Assembly: GCF_048569485.1 (NCBI RefSeq)
Contig: NC_134353.1
Span: 708,448,930 to 708,512,929, forward strand
Source: Anomaloglossus baeobatrachus
Lineage: Eukaryota > Chordata > Amphibia > Anura > Aromobatidae
Length of the DNA stretch: 64,000 nt
Reading direction: 5' to 3'
The notes under the pieces were generated by a model, which saw only the letters and a program-made list of their open reading frames with translations, made no database searches and was not told the DNA's origin. Position 1 is the stretch's first letter. The number at the start of each line of letters is the position of its first letter. Both the position numbers and the translations under genes were made by a program. Below are positions 20,945-31,050 of this stretch, in pieces.

Positions 20945-23205
20945 CGGCCGGCAGTGCCTCGTCAGCCTACAACTGTCTCTGGCAATGTGTCCCCCTCATC
21001 CCTCTGCAAGTGTGCCTGGCAATGTGCCCCTCTGCTACTATGTCTGGCATTGTGCCCATCGCCCTCTTCAACTGCATTTGACCTTGTGCCCCTTTGCTTC
21101 TGTGACGCCCTGACAAAATCAGGTTGTCACAGGAGACTGCATCCATCTTTCAGATGCAGGACTCCCTCCTCCTTGTCCTACCAACACAAACCCACACACA
21201 GGTACACCACCAGCCACAAAGCCTAGTCACCCCTCCAGGACAATAGGGACACACCAGTGGACGGGGCCAGGCAGATGGCGGTGCCCACCTTGGGGTCCTG
21301 AGGTGTCAGGGGAGGGAACACGTCAGTTGAGTGGAGGAGTGAGAGCTGAGACACAAGAAAGAGTGTAGACAGTGGAAGTGAGAGGAGTGAAGTGGTAGTC
21401 GGGGGTTGTAGCTCCCGGACTACCTGAGCTGACTAGGTGGCAGTCGGCAGAACTGGGCCACAGGCGATGGAGATCCGGTTGCGGGAGACCTTAAGTAGAC
21501 CGGGGCAGGGTTGTAGCCCGCCGGTGCCGACAGCGGGAATCCGGTTCGGAGGCCGTGCACAGTCGGGGTGTCTGGACCCTAGGGCGAGGACAGCTTCAAT
21601 GTCAATTAACCAGCAGCGGACAAGATTCCACGTCTTGTCCCACCAGTGAGCCCAGATGGAGCGAGATGGAAGCCCAACGCGGGGGATAGGGCGTCTGCAA
21701 GTGCCTGCAAAAATCCCAAGGGTCAGTTCTCGCGGGCAACAGCTCCCCTAGCAAAGACACCGGAAGCGGACTTTTCCCGTTTCATGCGGACTAGTCAACT
21801 CACAAGACGAAAGACTGAAGTGCAGGAGGAAGGGCCCCTGTCCTGTCAACCGGTGTGTGGGACCCGAGCACACCCCTCCGAAGGCTACCGGTATCCGGCA
21901 CTTGGTTTACTACTTGGACTTTGAGTGATTTATTTCTAAACAGTGAGTACACCGGTGTCATCTGGCCCAGCCTGCAGACGGCGCCCCAGCACTTCACCCC
22001 ACCTACACCTGGGCCCCGGGATAACACCTCCCCTACCTGTGGAGGGGATACAATCTTGCTGCCCCGCTCCATCAGCCCCGGGCGTCCCATACAAAGGCAG
22101 CGGTGGTGCCACCAACAAATCACAACAACCCATGGGTGGCGTCACTGACAAACTCTTCCCCTGTAAATACCCCCCTTTATATTGTTGTGGGCGACGGGCT
22201 GCTGCACGAGCCCCGGATCCGGCTGCCACTCGAGCCGATCAGAGCGCCTCGAGTAGTTCCCCCACTGGCCGTGGCCTGCACCCCCGCCCGCGACACTTCT
22301 TTCGCCTGACAGCACACTCCTCTGCTACTTACGCCTAGCAGGCCGCCCCTCTGCTACTGCGCCTGACAGTGTTTCCCTCATCTCTCTGCTACTTACACAT
22401 GGCAGCATGCCCCTCCGCAACTGTGCTTGTTAATGTGTCTTTTGCCCCTCTGCAACAATGCCTGGCATTGTGCCCCTCGCCCCTCTGCAACTACACCTGG
22501 CATTCTGCCTCTTGCCCCTCTGATACTGTGCCTGGCATTGGGCCCCTTTCCCCTCTTGCGATTTGCACTTGGCAACACGCCTCTTTGCTACTGCACCAGA
22601 CAGAGTCCCCCTTGCCCATCTGCTACTGCGCCTGGCAGCTTGCCCCTCACCCCTCTGCTGCTGTGCTTCGCAGCGTGCCCCTCTGCTGCGGTGCCTGATA
22701 GCGCACCCCTCTGCTTTGACACCTGGCAGCACACCTGTCTGCTGGGGCACCTGGCAGTGCACCACTCTGCAGAGGCGCCTGCCAGTGTCCCCCCCCAGCT
22801 GCAGCGCTCCCCCTGCTGTGGTGCCTGGTGCTCCTCACCCCTCTTTTACTATGGCTGGCAGTGTGCCCCTCTGCTGCAGCACCTGGCAACATGCCCCCGC
22901 TGTGGTGCATACTAGAGCACTCCTCGCTCTCTGTTACTTTTGCTTGGCAGCACGCTCCTTGCCTCTCTGCTACTACGCCTGCAGCGTGCACCTCTCCCCT
23001 CTGCTACTACACCACGCAACATGCCCCTCTGATACTGTGCCTGGCAGCTTGCTCCTCACCCCTCTACTACTGTGCCTGGTAACATGCACCTTTGCTACTG
23101 CACCAGGCCCCTCTGCTACTGCGCCTGGCACTCTCTGGCAGCAAACCACTCTGCTGCAGTGCCTGGCAGAGCGCCCCTCTGCTACTGCGCCCAAATCCTT
23201 CTATT
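20945..23205. repeat. 30-bp minisatellite interrupted by a solo LTR
   Basis: Imperfect units of about 30 bp on GCCCCTCTGCTACTGYGCC and TGGCAGCGT run from about 20,945 to 21,100 and resume from 22,296 to about 23,205. The interruption is exactly the 21,101-22,295 LTR. Open frames on both strands are artefacts. Confidence 0.85.
21101..22295 (+). mobile_element. Solo LTR, copy 2
   Basis: A 1,195-bp unit from TGTGACGCCCTGAC to CCCGCGACA, flanked by CTTC on both sides (21,097-21,100 and 22,296-22,299). It is homologous along its length to copy 1 at 10,628-11,845. The insertion splits the minisatellite cleanly, which fixes its ends independently. Confidence 0.8.
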
Positions 23206-23277
23206 GCTTATTTTCGGGGTAGGTCTTATTTTCAGGGAAACAGTTTAGCTGTTGGCCGAACGACAGCTGTCAGTTAT
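23206..23277. repeat. TTATTTTCGGGG repeat remnant
   Basis: CTTATTTTCGGGGTAGGTCT followed by TATTTTCAGGGAAACAG matches the repeats near 10,330 and (inverted) 12,212. Short remnant, family not determined. Confidence 0.5.
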
Positions 23278-24442
23278 TGTGATGCCCTGGCCTATCAGGT
23301 CGTCACAGGGTATTGTGCAATCTGCCCTTCTGCACAGTATCCACCCTCCGTGGTTATGGATCCTGGTCTTTTGGTGTTGCTAACAGCTTAGCCAATCAAA
23401 ATCCTAGGAACACTTCCCACTTTAACCTACCAGACATACCATTGGGGGGCCTGAAGGGAATAGGGTCGCCCACATGGGGGGTTGGTGAGGGGAAAGTGGC
23501 AGTCGAGTGGAGGAAGTCGAGTGGAGGAAGTCGAGAGGAGAGGAGGTGTAGTGGTGGCTCTTGTGAGGAGAGGCCACAGAGGAGAGCTCCTGTGTACTAG
23601 GTGGCAGACGTTGGTCTGGGCCCGGTAGGAGCTGGAACCCCGGTCGCAGGGGACAGTGTCAAGGGGCACGGACTGCCGAGGAGGGCGGCCGGCGGCCTTG
23701 AGCTATCACCAGGCAGGGGCCAGGGTACGACGGGGTACGTGGACCCTAGGCCGGAAAGTAGCTTCACACGTTCCGGTAATTTACCCGACGGGGGTGAAGT
23801 CTTCAAGTGTCATCCCCAACCCGCTCCAAAATCGGGGTACTAGCGCACCGATGGGATAGGACTTTCCCACTACAGTCCAAAGAAATCCTATGCCTGAACC
23901 CTGAGAGCAAGCTCACTCTGTTAGCCATACGGGTGAGCGGGACCCAAAGAGTTTTATACCCACGGGTCCAACAGAGACCAAGGTGCCAAGGACAGGGCCA
24001 CAGGCTAACCGCAACACCAAGGGCACGGACCCAAGCGTGCTCCCTACAAGCTACAGTGGTGCTCAGAATTCTGGTTTACAAGCTGTCTGTGTAGTTATTC
24101 CAGGACTGAGTGAGTACATGGAAAACCCCTGCACCTATCCCCAACGGCACCCAACTACCATCCCACCATCAACGGGCCCCCGGGACACAAACCCCCTACC
24201 CACGGAGGGGTTAAACATCAGGCTGCCACACCATCGTCACCGGGCTCCCCAACGGCAGCGGTGGTCCCTCACATTACTACGCACCGTGGGTGGTGTCACG
24301 AACTTTCAAAAACTCCCCCTGTACATACTTCCCCCCCCCCCTTTTTTCACTGAGTGGCCGCGTGACCCCCGGGTCCGGAGACCCCTCGAGTCACCGCAGA
24401 TCCGGATCCGAGCAGCCCGGCTGCTGGCATGGGGGCGTCACA
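23278..24442 (+). mobile_element. Solo LTR, copy 3 (related subfamily)
   Basis: A 1,165-bp unit from TGTGATGCCCTGG to GGGCGTCACA, with TTAT on both sides (23,274-23,277 and 24,443-24,446). Its first 30 bases fold as in copies 1 and 2, and the 3' quarter shares GTGGGTGGTGTCAC and a GATCCGGATCCGAGC-like block, but the body is divergent. A 5'-end fragment of the same subfamily is at 34,440-34,545. Confidence 0.8.
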
Positions 24443-24867
24443 TTATCTCTCCAGACTCTCCCACACACAGGATAACTTGCTCAATTGAACTGTCCTGTGT
24501 TTTATATGAGAAAGCTGCTTCTGAACAACTTTGGTGTTGGCTTATCTCACTGGGAACAAAAGGAATGGCAGTCCAAAATTGGACATGTCGGATCCTTAAC
24601 GCAGAGGTGTATCTAGGCTTCCAGCACTCGGGGCAAGAATTCAATTTGGCGCCCCCGCATGTGACCAATTATTTATATGTGATTTGCATACTTAGTCACG
24701 TGATGATGAGCGGCTCTTAATAGTTCTCTCGATGTTCAAAGAGAAACATAGGAAGAAAAGCCAGTTGTCACATGCAAGTATGAAAATCACATATGAGTAG
24801 AGGCCATGTGGTGACTGCTGGAACCAGAAGCAGAGCTGAATCCTGACAGAAAGTATATTACACACTG
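24443..24867. other. Gene-free stretch
   Basis: Around 24,605-24,660 (GGTGTATCTAGGCTTCCAGC, GGCGCCCCCGC) looks like an element end of hAT type without a partner. Otherwise I see nothing definite. Confidence 0.3.
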
Positions 24868-25345
24868 TTAGGATTGGGCTACACTGTTTAAATTTATAAG
24901 TAAAGGGGTTGTCCAGGTTTGAGATAAAAATCTGCAGTCACTCTGTGTCACTCTATGTGACTGCAGACTTCTGAATTCTCACACTGTACATTGTCAGGAT
25001 TCTCTGATGCCGGCGGTGAGAGTGGGAGGTCACGAAACTGCAAATTTGTGATTTACATACGTGTGGTCACGAGCCGACTAGACATGTATGGCCTCGCTCA
25101 ATGAAAATGAATTGAGTAAGGCCGGACACATCAAATCGGAATGTGGCCAGAAATTTAAAAATCTCATACTTGTGCTCACATGACTGTCCACTCTCGTCAC
25201 TGGCACCAGAGAATCCTAAAAGTGTGCAAGCGCTGTGAGAATTCAGAAGCCTGCAGTCACCTAGAGAGAATAGAAACTTTCATCTCAAACCTGTACAAGA
25301 CCTTACTTATAAAATTAAGCAGTGTAGCCCAATTCTAAGTAAAGG
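24868..25345. mobile_element. Non-autonomous element with long inverted ends
   Basis: The left arm (about 24,868-24,930: ATTGGGCTACACTG, AAGTAAAGGGGTTGTCCAGG, TTTGAGAT) and the right arm (about 25,280-25,342) are inverted copies of about 55-60 bp. The inner ends resemble the MITE at 16,466-16,616. No coding frame. Confidence 0.65.
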
Positions 25346-25394
25346 GGTTGTGTTGTCCAATCTCACAATTTATGTATTTTTACTTGTGTACAGG

Positions 25395-25623
25395 ATCAGA
25401 ACTAGTAACAGCATCAGAACCACCAGAAGTACAGAAATACATAATTAGAACCCCCATTAATACAGAAACACAGCATCACAAACACCAGCAGTAGATAAAT
25501 TCATCATCAGAACCACCAGCAGTACAGAAATACATGCATATAACCCCATCAGTGCAGAAACACAGCTTCAAAACCCTCATCAGTACAGAAATACATCATG
25601 AGAACCACAAGCAGTACATGGTA
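25395..25623. repeat. Degenerate tandem repeat
   Basis: Imperfect units of roughly 45-50 bp based on ATCAGAACCACCAGCAGTA and CAGAAATACAT. The two-LTR element is inserted at its right edge. Confidence 0.7.
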
Positions 25624-26749
25624 TGTGGGGCCCCGAGGTGCGGTGTCGGTGCAGCTGTGCATTACCTTCAGGGACTCCACGCGGCTGGATCTTGTCACAG
25701 GTAGGAAATCCTCTATTTTGATTGTCGTGACGCCACTCTCAGAATTGCGGTCAGTGAAGACCGCCACTGCAGGTTAGGGGTGCCTGGGGCCGATAGTGGG
25801 TGCAGTCAGTTGTAATAGCCTCCTGAGAGTGAGGCATGCCCCAGGGCCCCGTGTAGATGTGTGGAACTACAAGTCGCAGAATGACTCACACGCACAAGCA
25901 GAATGTCTTTCAAGGGTTTTACTCACTGAGGGTGGCAGGGTGAGTAACCCGGGCGTAGCTGGGATGAACCAGGCTGGAACCAGGTGTCCTTCAGGCTGAC
26001 TGATGAGGGTGGCTACCGACTCGCCTTCCTTAGCCCTTTGTGTTTTGGGGTAACCCCTGCTTGAAGCCCTGCTGGGGTCGCCCAGGGAAGTTGCTGGTGC
26101 CTCTCTCCCCTTCCTTTTGGCCCGTTTGCTTGTAGCCTGGACCAGGTCACTCCGGCTGCTTGCCTCCTGTGAGCTATGGGCCCTCACTTTGCTACGTGGC
26201 TGCGGACTCTGTGGTGTTGTCTTGGGGGTGTAAAGTGCCCCCTCATGCAGGTTTGGCAAAGGACAGGTGAATCTATCCCTGCACTGGGACCTGTTACCCG
26301 GTTGGGCCTGGTAACTCCCTGACAGTCTCCTTACTCCCCACTCCGTTGCTCTCTCTTTAGCCGTGGGTGGATTTCGGGCAGCACTACCAGGTGACCGTTC
26401 TCCCCCGTCGGTAGTCACTGCGCGTACGTTGTCAGAATTGTGTCGAGCTCCAGGGTCGGCCTCTGCTCTCCCTGAACTTCACTACCCAACTCCTCTCGGC
26501 TCACTCCTCACTCCTGTTCCCGCCTACGTCACCTAGCAACCAGGCTCTCTACCACACCCCTTGAGTGGAGATGGAAGCCTCGCCCCCTCCTGGGATCCCC
26601 AGGGGTCCTCCCAAAGGTACATGTGTGAGACCTGATCACTATGCGCCTGTGTAGTCACACCTCGGTCAGCCTTCTGGATTACCTGTTTTGTACTGTCCCC
26701 AGCATGGGTGCAGTACTCAGTGGTGCCTGACCAGGTCAGGGGCGCCACA
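25624..26749 (-). repeat. 3' LTR (element sense) of the two-LTR element
   Basis: Direct repeat of 29,218-30,343, same length, near-identical. On the minus strand it opens TGTGGCGCCCCTGACC with a short inverted GGTCAGGCACCA, resembling the 5' ends of the solo LTRs. Confidence 0.9.
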
Positions 26750-27363
26750 TTCCCCCTTAGTTATCACCAGCACGTCCTCGGGCTGCAAGACAACATTTTA
26801 AAATGCGTAAAACAGTAAAACATTTTAAAACCACCAGGTACCATACATCACCACCCTCCACCCACAAGTCCGTTAACCCACCCAAAACCCTCTCAGGAGG
26901 CAGGTCACCGGTTTCTTTTGGTAACCAGGTCTGGGCCATCCGTTTCCCCAGACCTTTCCTCCAATCTGCCTCTCCCGTTGGCCGCGCCTTCAGCCACTTC
27001 TGGCAGGATGTGGAGGCGGCTTTCATGGTCTGGTGGTTTCAGGGTATACCTGGCCTGGTGGAGCCGCGCCTTCAGCCTCTTCTAGCAGGATGTAGAGGCG
27101 GCCTCCACAGTTGGTGCCGACCAGGTACCCTCTTTGTGGTGGAGAGCCAGGCCCCGTCAACAGGCGTGCTCCCTGGTAGTGGTTGTACCTCTGGGGTAAC
27201 TATGTACACTGCGAGAGTTTGTGGCTATAGCCAGTTCATAGCCTTAAGGTTCATGGGTTAAAGTGCAAAAAGAGGTTTCTCACATTAGTTCATGTGGGCA
27301 CATTTCTTGAACATGTAAACGTTGCAAAACTTTTCAAACTGCTGTACTTTTCTTTACTTTTCT
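26750..27363 (-). other. 3' untranslated region of the two-LTR element
   Basis: Non-coding between the end of the large frame and the 3' LTR. It contains a duplicated block of about 85-95 bp (near 26,980 and 27,065; shared CGCGCCTTCAGCC and AGGATGT-GAGGCGGC) and, next to the LTR, the polypurine tract. Confidence 0.6.
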
Positions 27364-29166
27364 CTACTCCGTTCCACCAGGGCTTTTGCCTATTGGGCTT
27401 TGGCACCTGACATTTTCTGTGTTTCTGTCGTCTGTTTCTTTCTCTTGTTCTGTATCTCTATCTTCATCTTCTGTTGTTGAGATAGCAGGTTTACTGTAGA
27501 GACTTCTGGGGCATGGTGTGACATCTAGTGCGTACCATCCGCGTTCTCCTTGGTGTTTGGTGAATTCTACCGGGTCTCCTATCTGTAGGTTTCTTCCTGG
27601 ATGTCCTCTAGGTAAATGTGCTCTTACATCCCTTCTGTTCACAAAGATGCCCTCCTTTACACCAGGCGCTACTATAAAGCCATATCCAGACCTTAGACTG
27701 AAGTCTTCTACAACTCCTCGACAAAGTGGGCCTCTGACCTGGGATTTGGCTCTTCTCAAGGACCGCTTTTCCTCTAAGTCTCTGGCCGTGACCTCGTCCT
27801 TCTCCTCGGGAGACTGCTGTGCAGGTGGATCCCTTGTCCTACTGCGGCGCCGTGTCCTGCGGGCTGGGTCCTGCCTGACTGCCACCTCACCGCTTGCAGG
27901 CTCCCAGGTGATGTATTTGGACAGATCTTCTTCAGCGGAGGATGTCGGGCCCTCTTCATCCCAGCGGGAGTACGGCAGCATCTCTGGCTCTTGGACTGGT
28001 GCTGCATCCGCTGCTGACGGCTCTGGGGTCAGCTTCTCAGCTTTCTGGCCTCCCCTCCCCCTTAGTTCTTCTGAGCACTCCTCTTGTGGCAGCGCTAGGG
28101 ATGGATGTTCATCAGCAGGCCAGGGCGGTGGACTCTTTGGCGTGGATGTTGCAGGAGTCTTCCTGTGGGTGTGCGGGGGGAGCAGATACCGGTCCACCAT
28201 CTCCTTTGGGAAGTGGGCCTCTAGATCAGCCTTCAGCTTCCAGTATTCGGGGTCCTCCCCCAGCATGGACTTCCCAGCAGGGACTTCCTTGGGCTGGGGA
28301 GTGATGTCTGCTCTGGCCTTGCAGGCCGGGGTAGATAATTGTACAGTCTTGCCTTGGCGGGCCGCGACGGGCAGGGCGGCGGCCTGAATCAGCGTCGCTG
28401 TTGTGGCCGGTTCTTGGCGGGCCGGGCTGGGCGTCGCTGCAGTGGTCTGGGCTTGGCGGACCGCACCTGACTTGGCGGCGGCCTGGGTCAGCGCCGCCGC
28501 GCCGGGCATCTCTCCAGGGAGCGCAGGCATGGCAGCAGGGGTCGGGGCACTCGCGCTGGCAGGGGCAATACAGGACTCACCCATCGGTAGCATCATCGGG
28601 GCCTGAGTCGTCGCCGCTCGGTCTGGCACCCGTCGTGCGGTTCCCCTCTCGTAGGCCTGAACCGCCGCACCCATCTCCTGTAGCTCCGCACGTCCCTCTC
28701 GGATCTGCTGCACGATCCTCGCTTCCAGTCGGTTACTGAACTGGGCAAGCTCCCAGGACCACCAGGCAGCGGAACCCGGCTCTGGGCTCCTATCTTCAGA
28801 CGCCATCTTCACCACGTCGTCGCTGCTCTGCAGATCTTTTCTCAGCAGCAGGCCTCCGACTCTTCCTTGCAGCCTCAGTGCCAGTTCCTTCACTGCCTTG
28901 AACTCTTCTCCCAACAGCAGGCTTATCAGTTTCTGCTCTTCCTTTTCCAGCAGCAGGCTTCTGGCTCCCTTTCCTTCCCGACGTCCCTGAACGCCTCCGC
29001 TCTCATCACTTGCGAGACCAGGACCCTGCAGGGGATCTCTGGGTAGCCACACCTCTTCGTGGGCGGTAACTTCTCCCAGCGCGGGCTGCTGTTGTTTTTC
29101 AGCGCGCTTTTCATGGTGGCAATATGGCGGCGCTTCCAATTTTTCAAGCGGACCGCCCAGGCACAT
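27364..29166 (-). CDS. Element-borne protein with C-terminal cold-shock (Y-box-like) domain
   Basis: A 600-residue frame from an ATG about 50 bp inside the 5' LTR (29,164-29,166). Residues about 120-180 are charged and helix-prone (QFSNRLEARIVQQIREGR), a likely coiled coil. About 185-300 is Ala/Pro/Thr-rich. About 300-470 is acidic/basic low complexity with an arginine-rich patch (RRTRRRSRTR). Residues about 481-550 (27,517-27,726) form a cold-shock domain: GVVEDF, then RNP1-like SGYGFI, RNP2-like EGIFVN, then IGDPVEF and WYALDV, in the usual order and spacing. Cold-shock domains bind single-stranded RNA or DNA; the long loop before GDPVEF and overall layout are closest, by eye, to Y-box proteins. 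The tail is Asp/Glu/Arg-rich. The frame is uninterrupted. No zinc knuckle, protease or polymerase motif is visible. Function in the element (RNA binding in place of a nucleocapsid?) is inference. Confidence 0.75.
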   Translation of the reverse strand: MCLGGPLEKLEAPPYCHHEKRAEKQQQPALGEVTAHEEVWLPRDPLQGPGLASDESGGVQGRREGKGARSLLLEKEEQKLISLLLGEEFKAVKELALRLQGRVGGLLLRKDLQSSDDVVKMASEDRSPEPGSAAWWSWELAQFSNRLEARIVQQIREGRAELQEMGAAVQAYERGTARRVPDRAATTQAPMMLPMGESCIAPASASAPTPAAMPALPGEMPGAAALTQAAAKSGAVRQAQTTAATPSPARQEPATTATLIQAAALPVAARQGKTVQLSTPACKARADITPQPKEVPAGKSMLGEDPEYWKLKADLEAHFPKEMVDRYLLPPHTHRKTPATSTPKSPPPWPADEHPSLALPQEECSEELRGRGGQKAEKLTPEPSAADAAPVQEPEMLPYSRWDEEGPTSSAEEDLSKYITWEPASGEVAVRQDPARRTRRRSRTRDPPAQQSPEEKDEVTARDLEEKRSLRRAKSQVRGPLCRGVVEDFSLRSGYGFIVAPGVKEGIFVNRRDVRAHLPRGHPGRNLQIGDPVEFTKHQGERGWYALDVTPCPRSLYSKPAISTTEDEDRDTEQEKETDDRNTENVRCQSPIGKSPGGTE

Positions 29167-29217
29167 GGTCACCTGTCTGAACAGGTCTAGTCCTTATCCT
29201 GTTCGTGACGCCAGGGA
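29167..29217 (-). promoter_or_regulatory. Primer-binding site and leader of the two-LTR element
   Basis: On the minus strand the 5' LTR ends CCCCACA, then TCCC, then TGGCGTCACGAACAGG. A TGG-starting sequence here is the usual tRNA 3'-end complement. I did not assign the tRNA. Confidence 0.6.
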
Positions 29218-30343
29218 TGTGGGGCCCCGAGGTGCGGTGTCGGTGCAGCTGTGCATTACCTTCAGGGACTCCACGCGGCTGGATCTTGTCACAGGTAGGA
29301 AATCCTCTATTTTGATTGTCGTGACGCCACTCTCAGAATTGCGGTCAGTGGAGACCGCCACTGCAGGTTAGGGGTGCCTGGGGCCGATAGTGGGTGCAGT
29401 CAGTTGTAATAGCCTCCTGAGAGTGAGGCATGCCCCAGGGCCCCGTGTAGATGTGTGGAGCTACAAGTCGCAGAATGACTCACACGCACAAGCAGAATGT
29501 CTTTCAAGGGTTTTACTCACTGAGGGTGGCAGGGTGAGTAACCCGGGCGTAGCTGGGATGAACCAGGCTGGAACCAGGTGTCCTTCAGGCTGACTGATGA
29601 GGGTGGCTACCGACTCGCCTTCCTTAGCCCTTTGTGTTTTGGGGTAACCCCTGCTTGAAGCCCTGCTGGGGTCGCCCAGGGAAGTTGCTGGTGCCTCTCT
29701 CCCCTTCCTTTTGGCCCGTTTGCTTGTAGCCTGGACCAGGTCACTCCGGCTGCTTGCCTCCTGTGAGCTATGGGCCCTCACTTTGCTACGTGGCTGCGGA
29801 CTCTGTGGTGTTGTCTTGGGGGTGTAAAGTGCCCCCTCATGCAGGTTTGGCAAAGGACAGGTGAATCTATCCCTGCACTGGGACCTGTTACCCGGTTGGG
29901 CCTGGTAACTCCCTGACAGTCTCCTTACTCCCCACTCCGTTGCTCTCTCTTTAGCCGTGGGTGGATTTCGGGCAGCATTACCAGGTGACCGTTCTCCCCC
30001 GTCGGTAGTCACTGCGCGTACGTTGTCAGAATTGTGTCGAGCTCCAGGGTCGGCTTCTGCTCTCCCTGAACTTCACTACCCAACTCCTCTCGGCTCACTC
30101 CTCACTCCTGTTCCCGCCTACGTCACCTAGCAACCAGGCTCTCTACCACACCCCTTGAGTGGAGATGGAGGCCTCGCCCCCTCCTGGGATCCCCAGGGGT
30201 CCTCCCAAAGGTACATGTGTGAGACCTGATCACTATGCGCCTGTGTAGTCACACCTCGGTCAGCCTTCTGGATTACCTGTTTTGTACTGTCCCCAGCATG
30301 GGTGCAGTACTCAGTGGTGCCTGACCAGGTCAGGGGCGCCACA
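29218..30343 (-). repeat. 5' LTR (element sense) of the two-LTR element
   Basis: Same length as the other LTR. By eye about five single-base differences in 1,126 bp (about 99.5% identity). Frames inside it, duplicated in both LTRs, are not considered genes. Confidence 0.9.
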
Positions 30344-30421
30344 GGTACATCAATTGTAATGTCAGGTCAGACACATAGACATTTGTATTGCAGGAATCTA
30401 CAACTTCCAGTACATCCTTAA

Positions 30422-30772
30422 AGAGAATCTGTCACCAGGATTTTAACACCTAATCTGAGAGCAGCATAACGTAGGGGCAGAGATCCTGATTCCAGCGGTG
30501 TGTGACTTACTCTGCTGCTTAGTGTAGTTTTGATAAAATTACTGTTTAATCAGCAGTAGATTATCATTACCGGACTGCTTGGCATGCTGCCAGGTAGTCC
30601 AGCAAATTCATCAGCTCTGTATAACTGCTAGATCTGTAGCAGAAAAAAACATTAATTTTATCAAAATAACAGCAAACAGCTCAGTAAGGGACACATTGCT
30701 GGAATCAGGGTCTCTGTCTCTACATTATGCTGCTCTCAGATGGGGGAGCAAAAACCTGGTGACAGATTCCTT
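30422..30772. mobile_element. TTAA-target MITE, 351 bp
   Basis: TTAA at 30,418-30,421 and 30,773-30,776; ends AGAGAATCTGTCACCAGG and, inverted, CCTGGTGACAGATTCCTT. Internal inverted blocks CCTGATTCCAGCGGTGTG/GCTGGAATCAGGGTCTC and GCTCTGTATAACTGCTAG match the element at 16,700-17,045. Confidence 0.8.
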
Positions 30773-30839
30773 TTAACAATGGTAAGGAGATACTTGGGAG
30801 TTATCAGTCATTATCAGACTGTGGACCATACAGGAATTA

Positions 30840-31050
30840 CAGTAAGGCCTCAGTTCCACTTGCGTTTTGCATGGATGAGTGCAATCTGATAAAACATCGA
30901 ATTGCACTAGTGTAAAACTATTGGGCACTATCCATCTGCGATTGATTTTTCATGCTATTTTGGCATGAGAAAAGAATTGCAGCATGCCGCGAGTGTCAGA
31001 GAACCTCAGCGCACACACCCATACAGGTCTTCGGGAGCGCGTGTGAAACA
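30840..31050. repeat. MITE-like fragment
   Basis: AAGGCCTCAGTTCCACTTGC, CATCTGCGATTGATTTTTCA and TTGCAGCATGCCGCGAGTG are typical of a decayed TIR element; no right end is seen before the minisatellite starts. Confidence 0.35.

Larger units (their letters stand above)
25624..30343 (-). mobile_element. Two-LTR non-autonomous retroelement carrying a cold-shock-domain gene
   Basis: A 4,720-bp element with direct LTRs of identical length (1,126 bp; 25,624-26,749 and 29,218-30,343) and GGTA target duplications at 25,620-25,623 and 30,344-30,347. LTR edges are TGTGG...CCACA. Read on the minus strand, a TGG-initiated primer-binding site (TGGCGTCACGAACAGG) starts four bases after the 5' LTR, and a polypurine tract (AAGGGGGAA) directly precedes the 3' LTR at 26,750-26,758. 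By eye the LTRs differ at about five positions, so the insertion is young. The element looks whole. Its single large frame has no recognisable protease, reverse transcriptase or integrase, so mobilisation would need another element's enzymes. The position of that frame suggests gag or a captured gene. Confidence 0.85.

Noticed and set aside
23983-24720. 245-residue plus-strand frame
   Set aside because: It crosses the right end of a solo LTR into unrelated sequence and shows no domain.
27518-28387. 289-residue plus-strand open frame
   Set aside because: It is the antisense shadow of the cold-shock-domain frame and has no domain of its own.
25867-30012. Two near-identical 183-residue minus-strand frames as a duplicated gene
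   Set aside because: They lie at the same place in each LTR (25,867-26,418 and 29,461-30,012), so the duplication is the LTR pair; no known domain.
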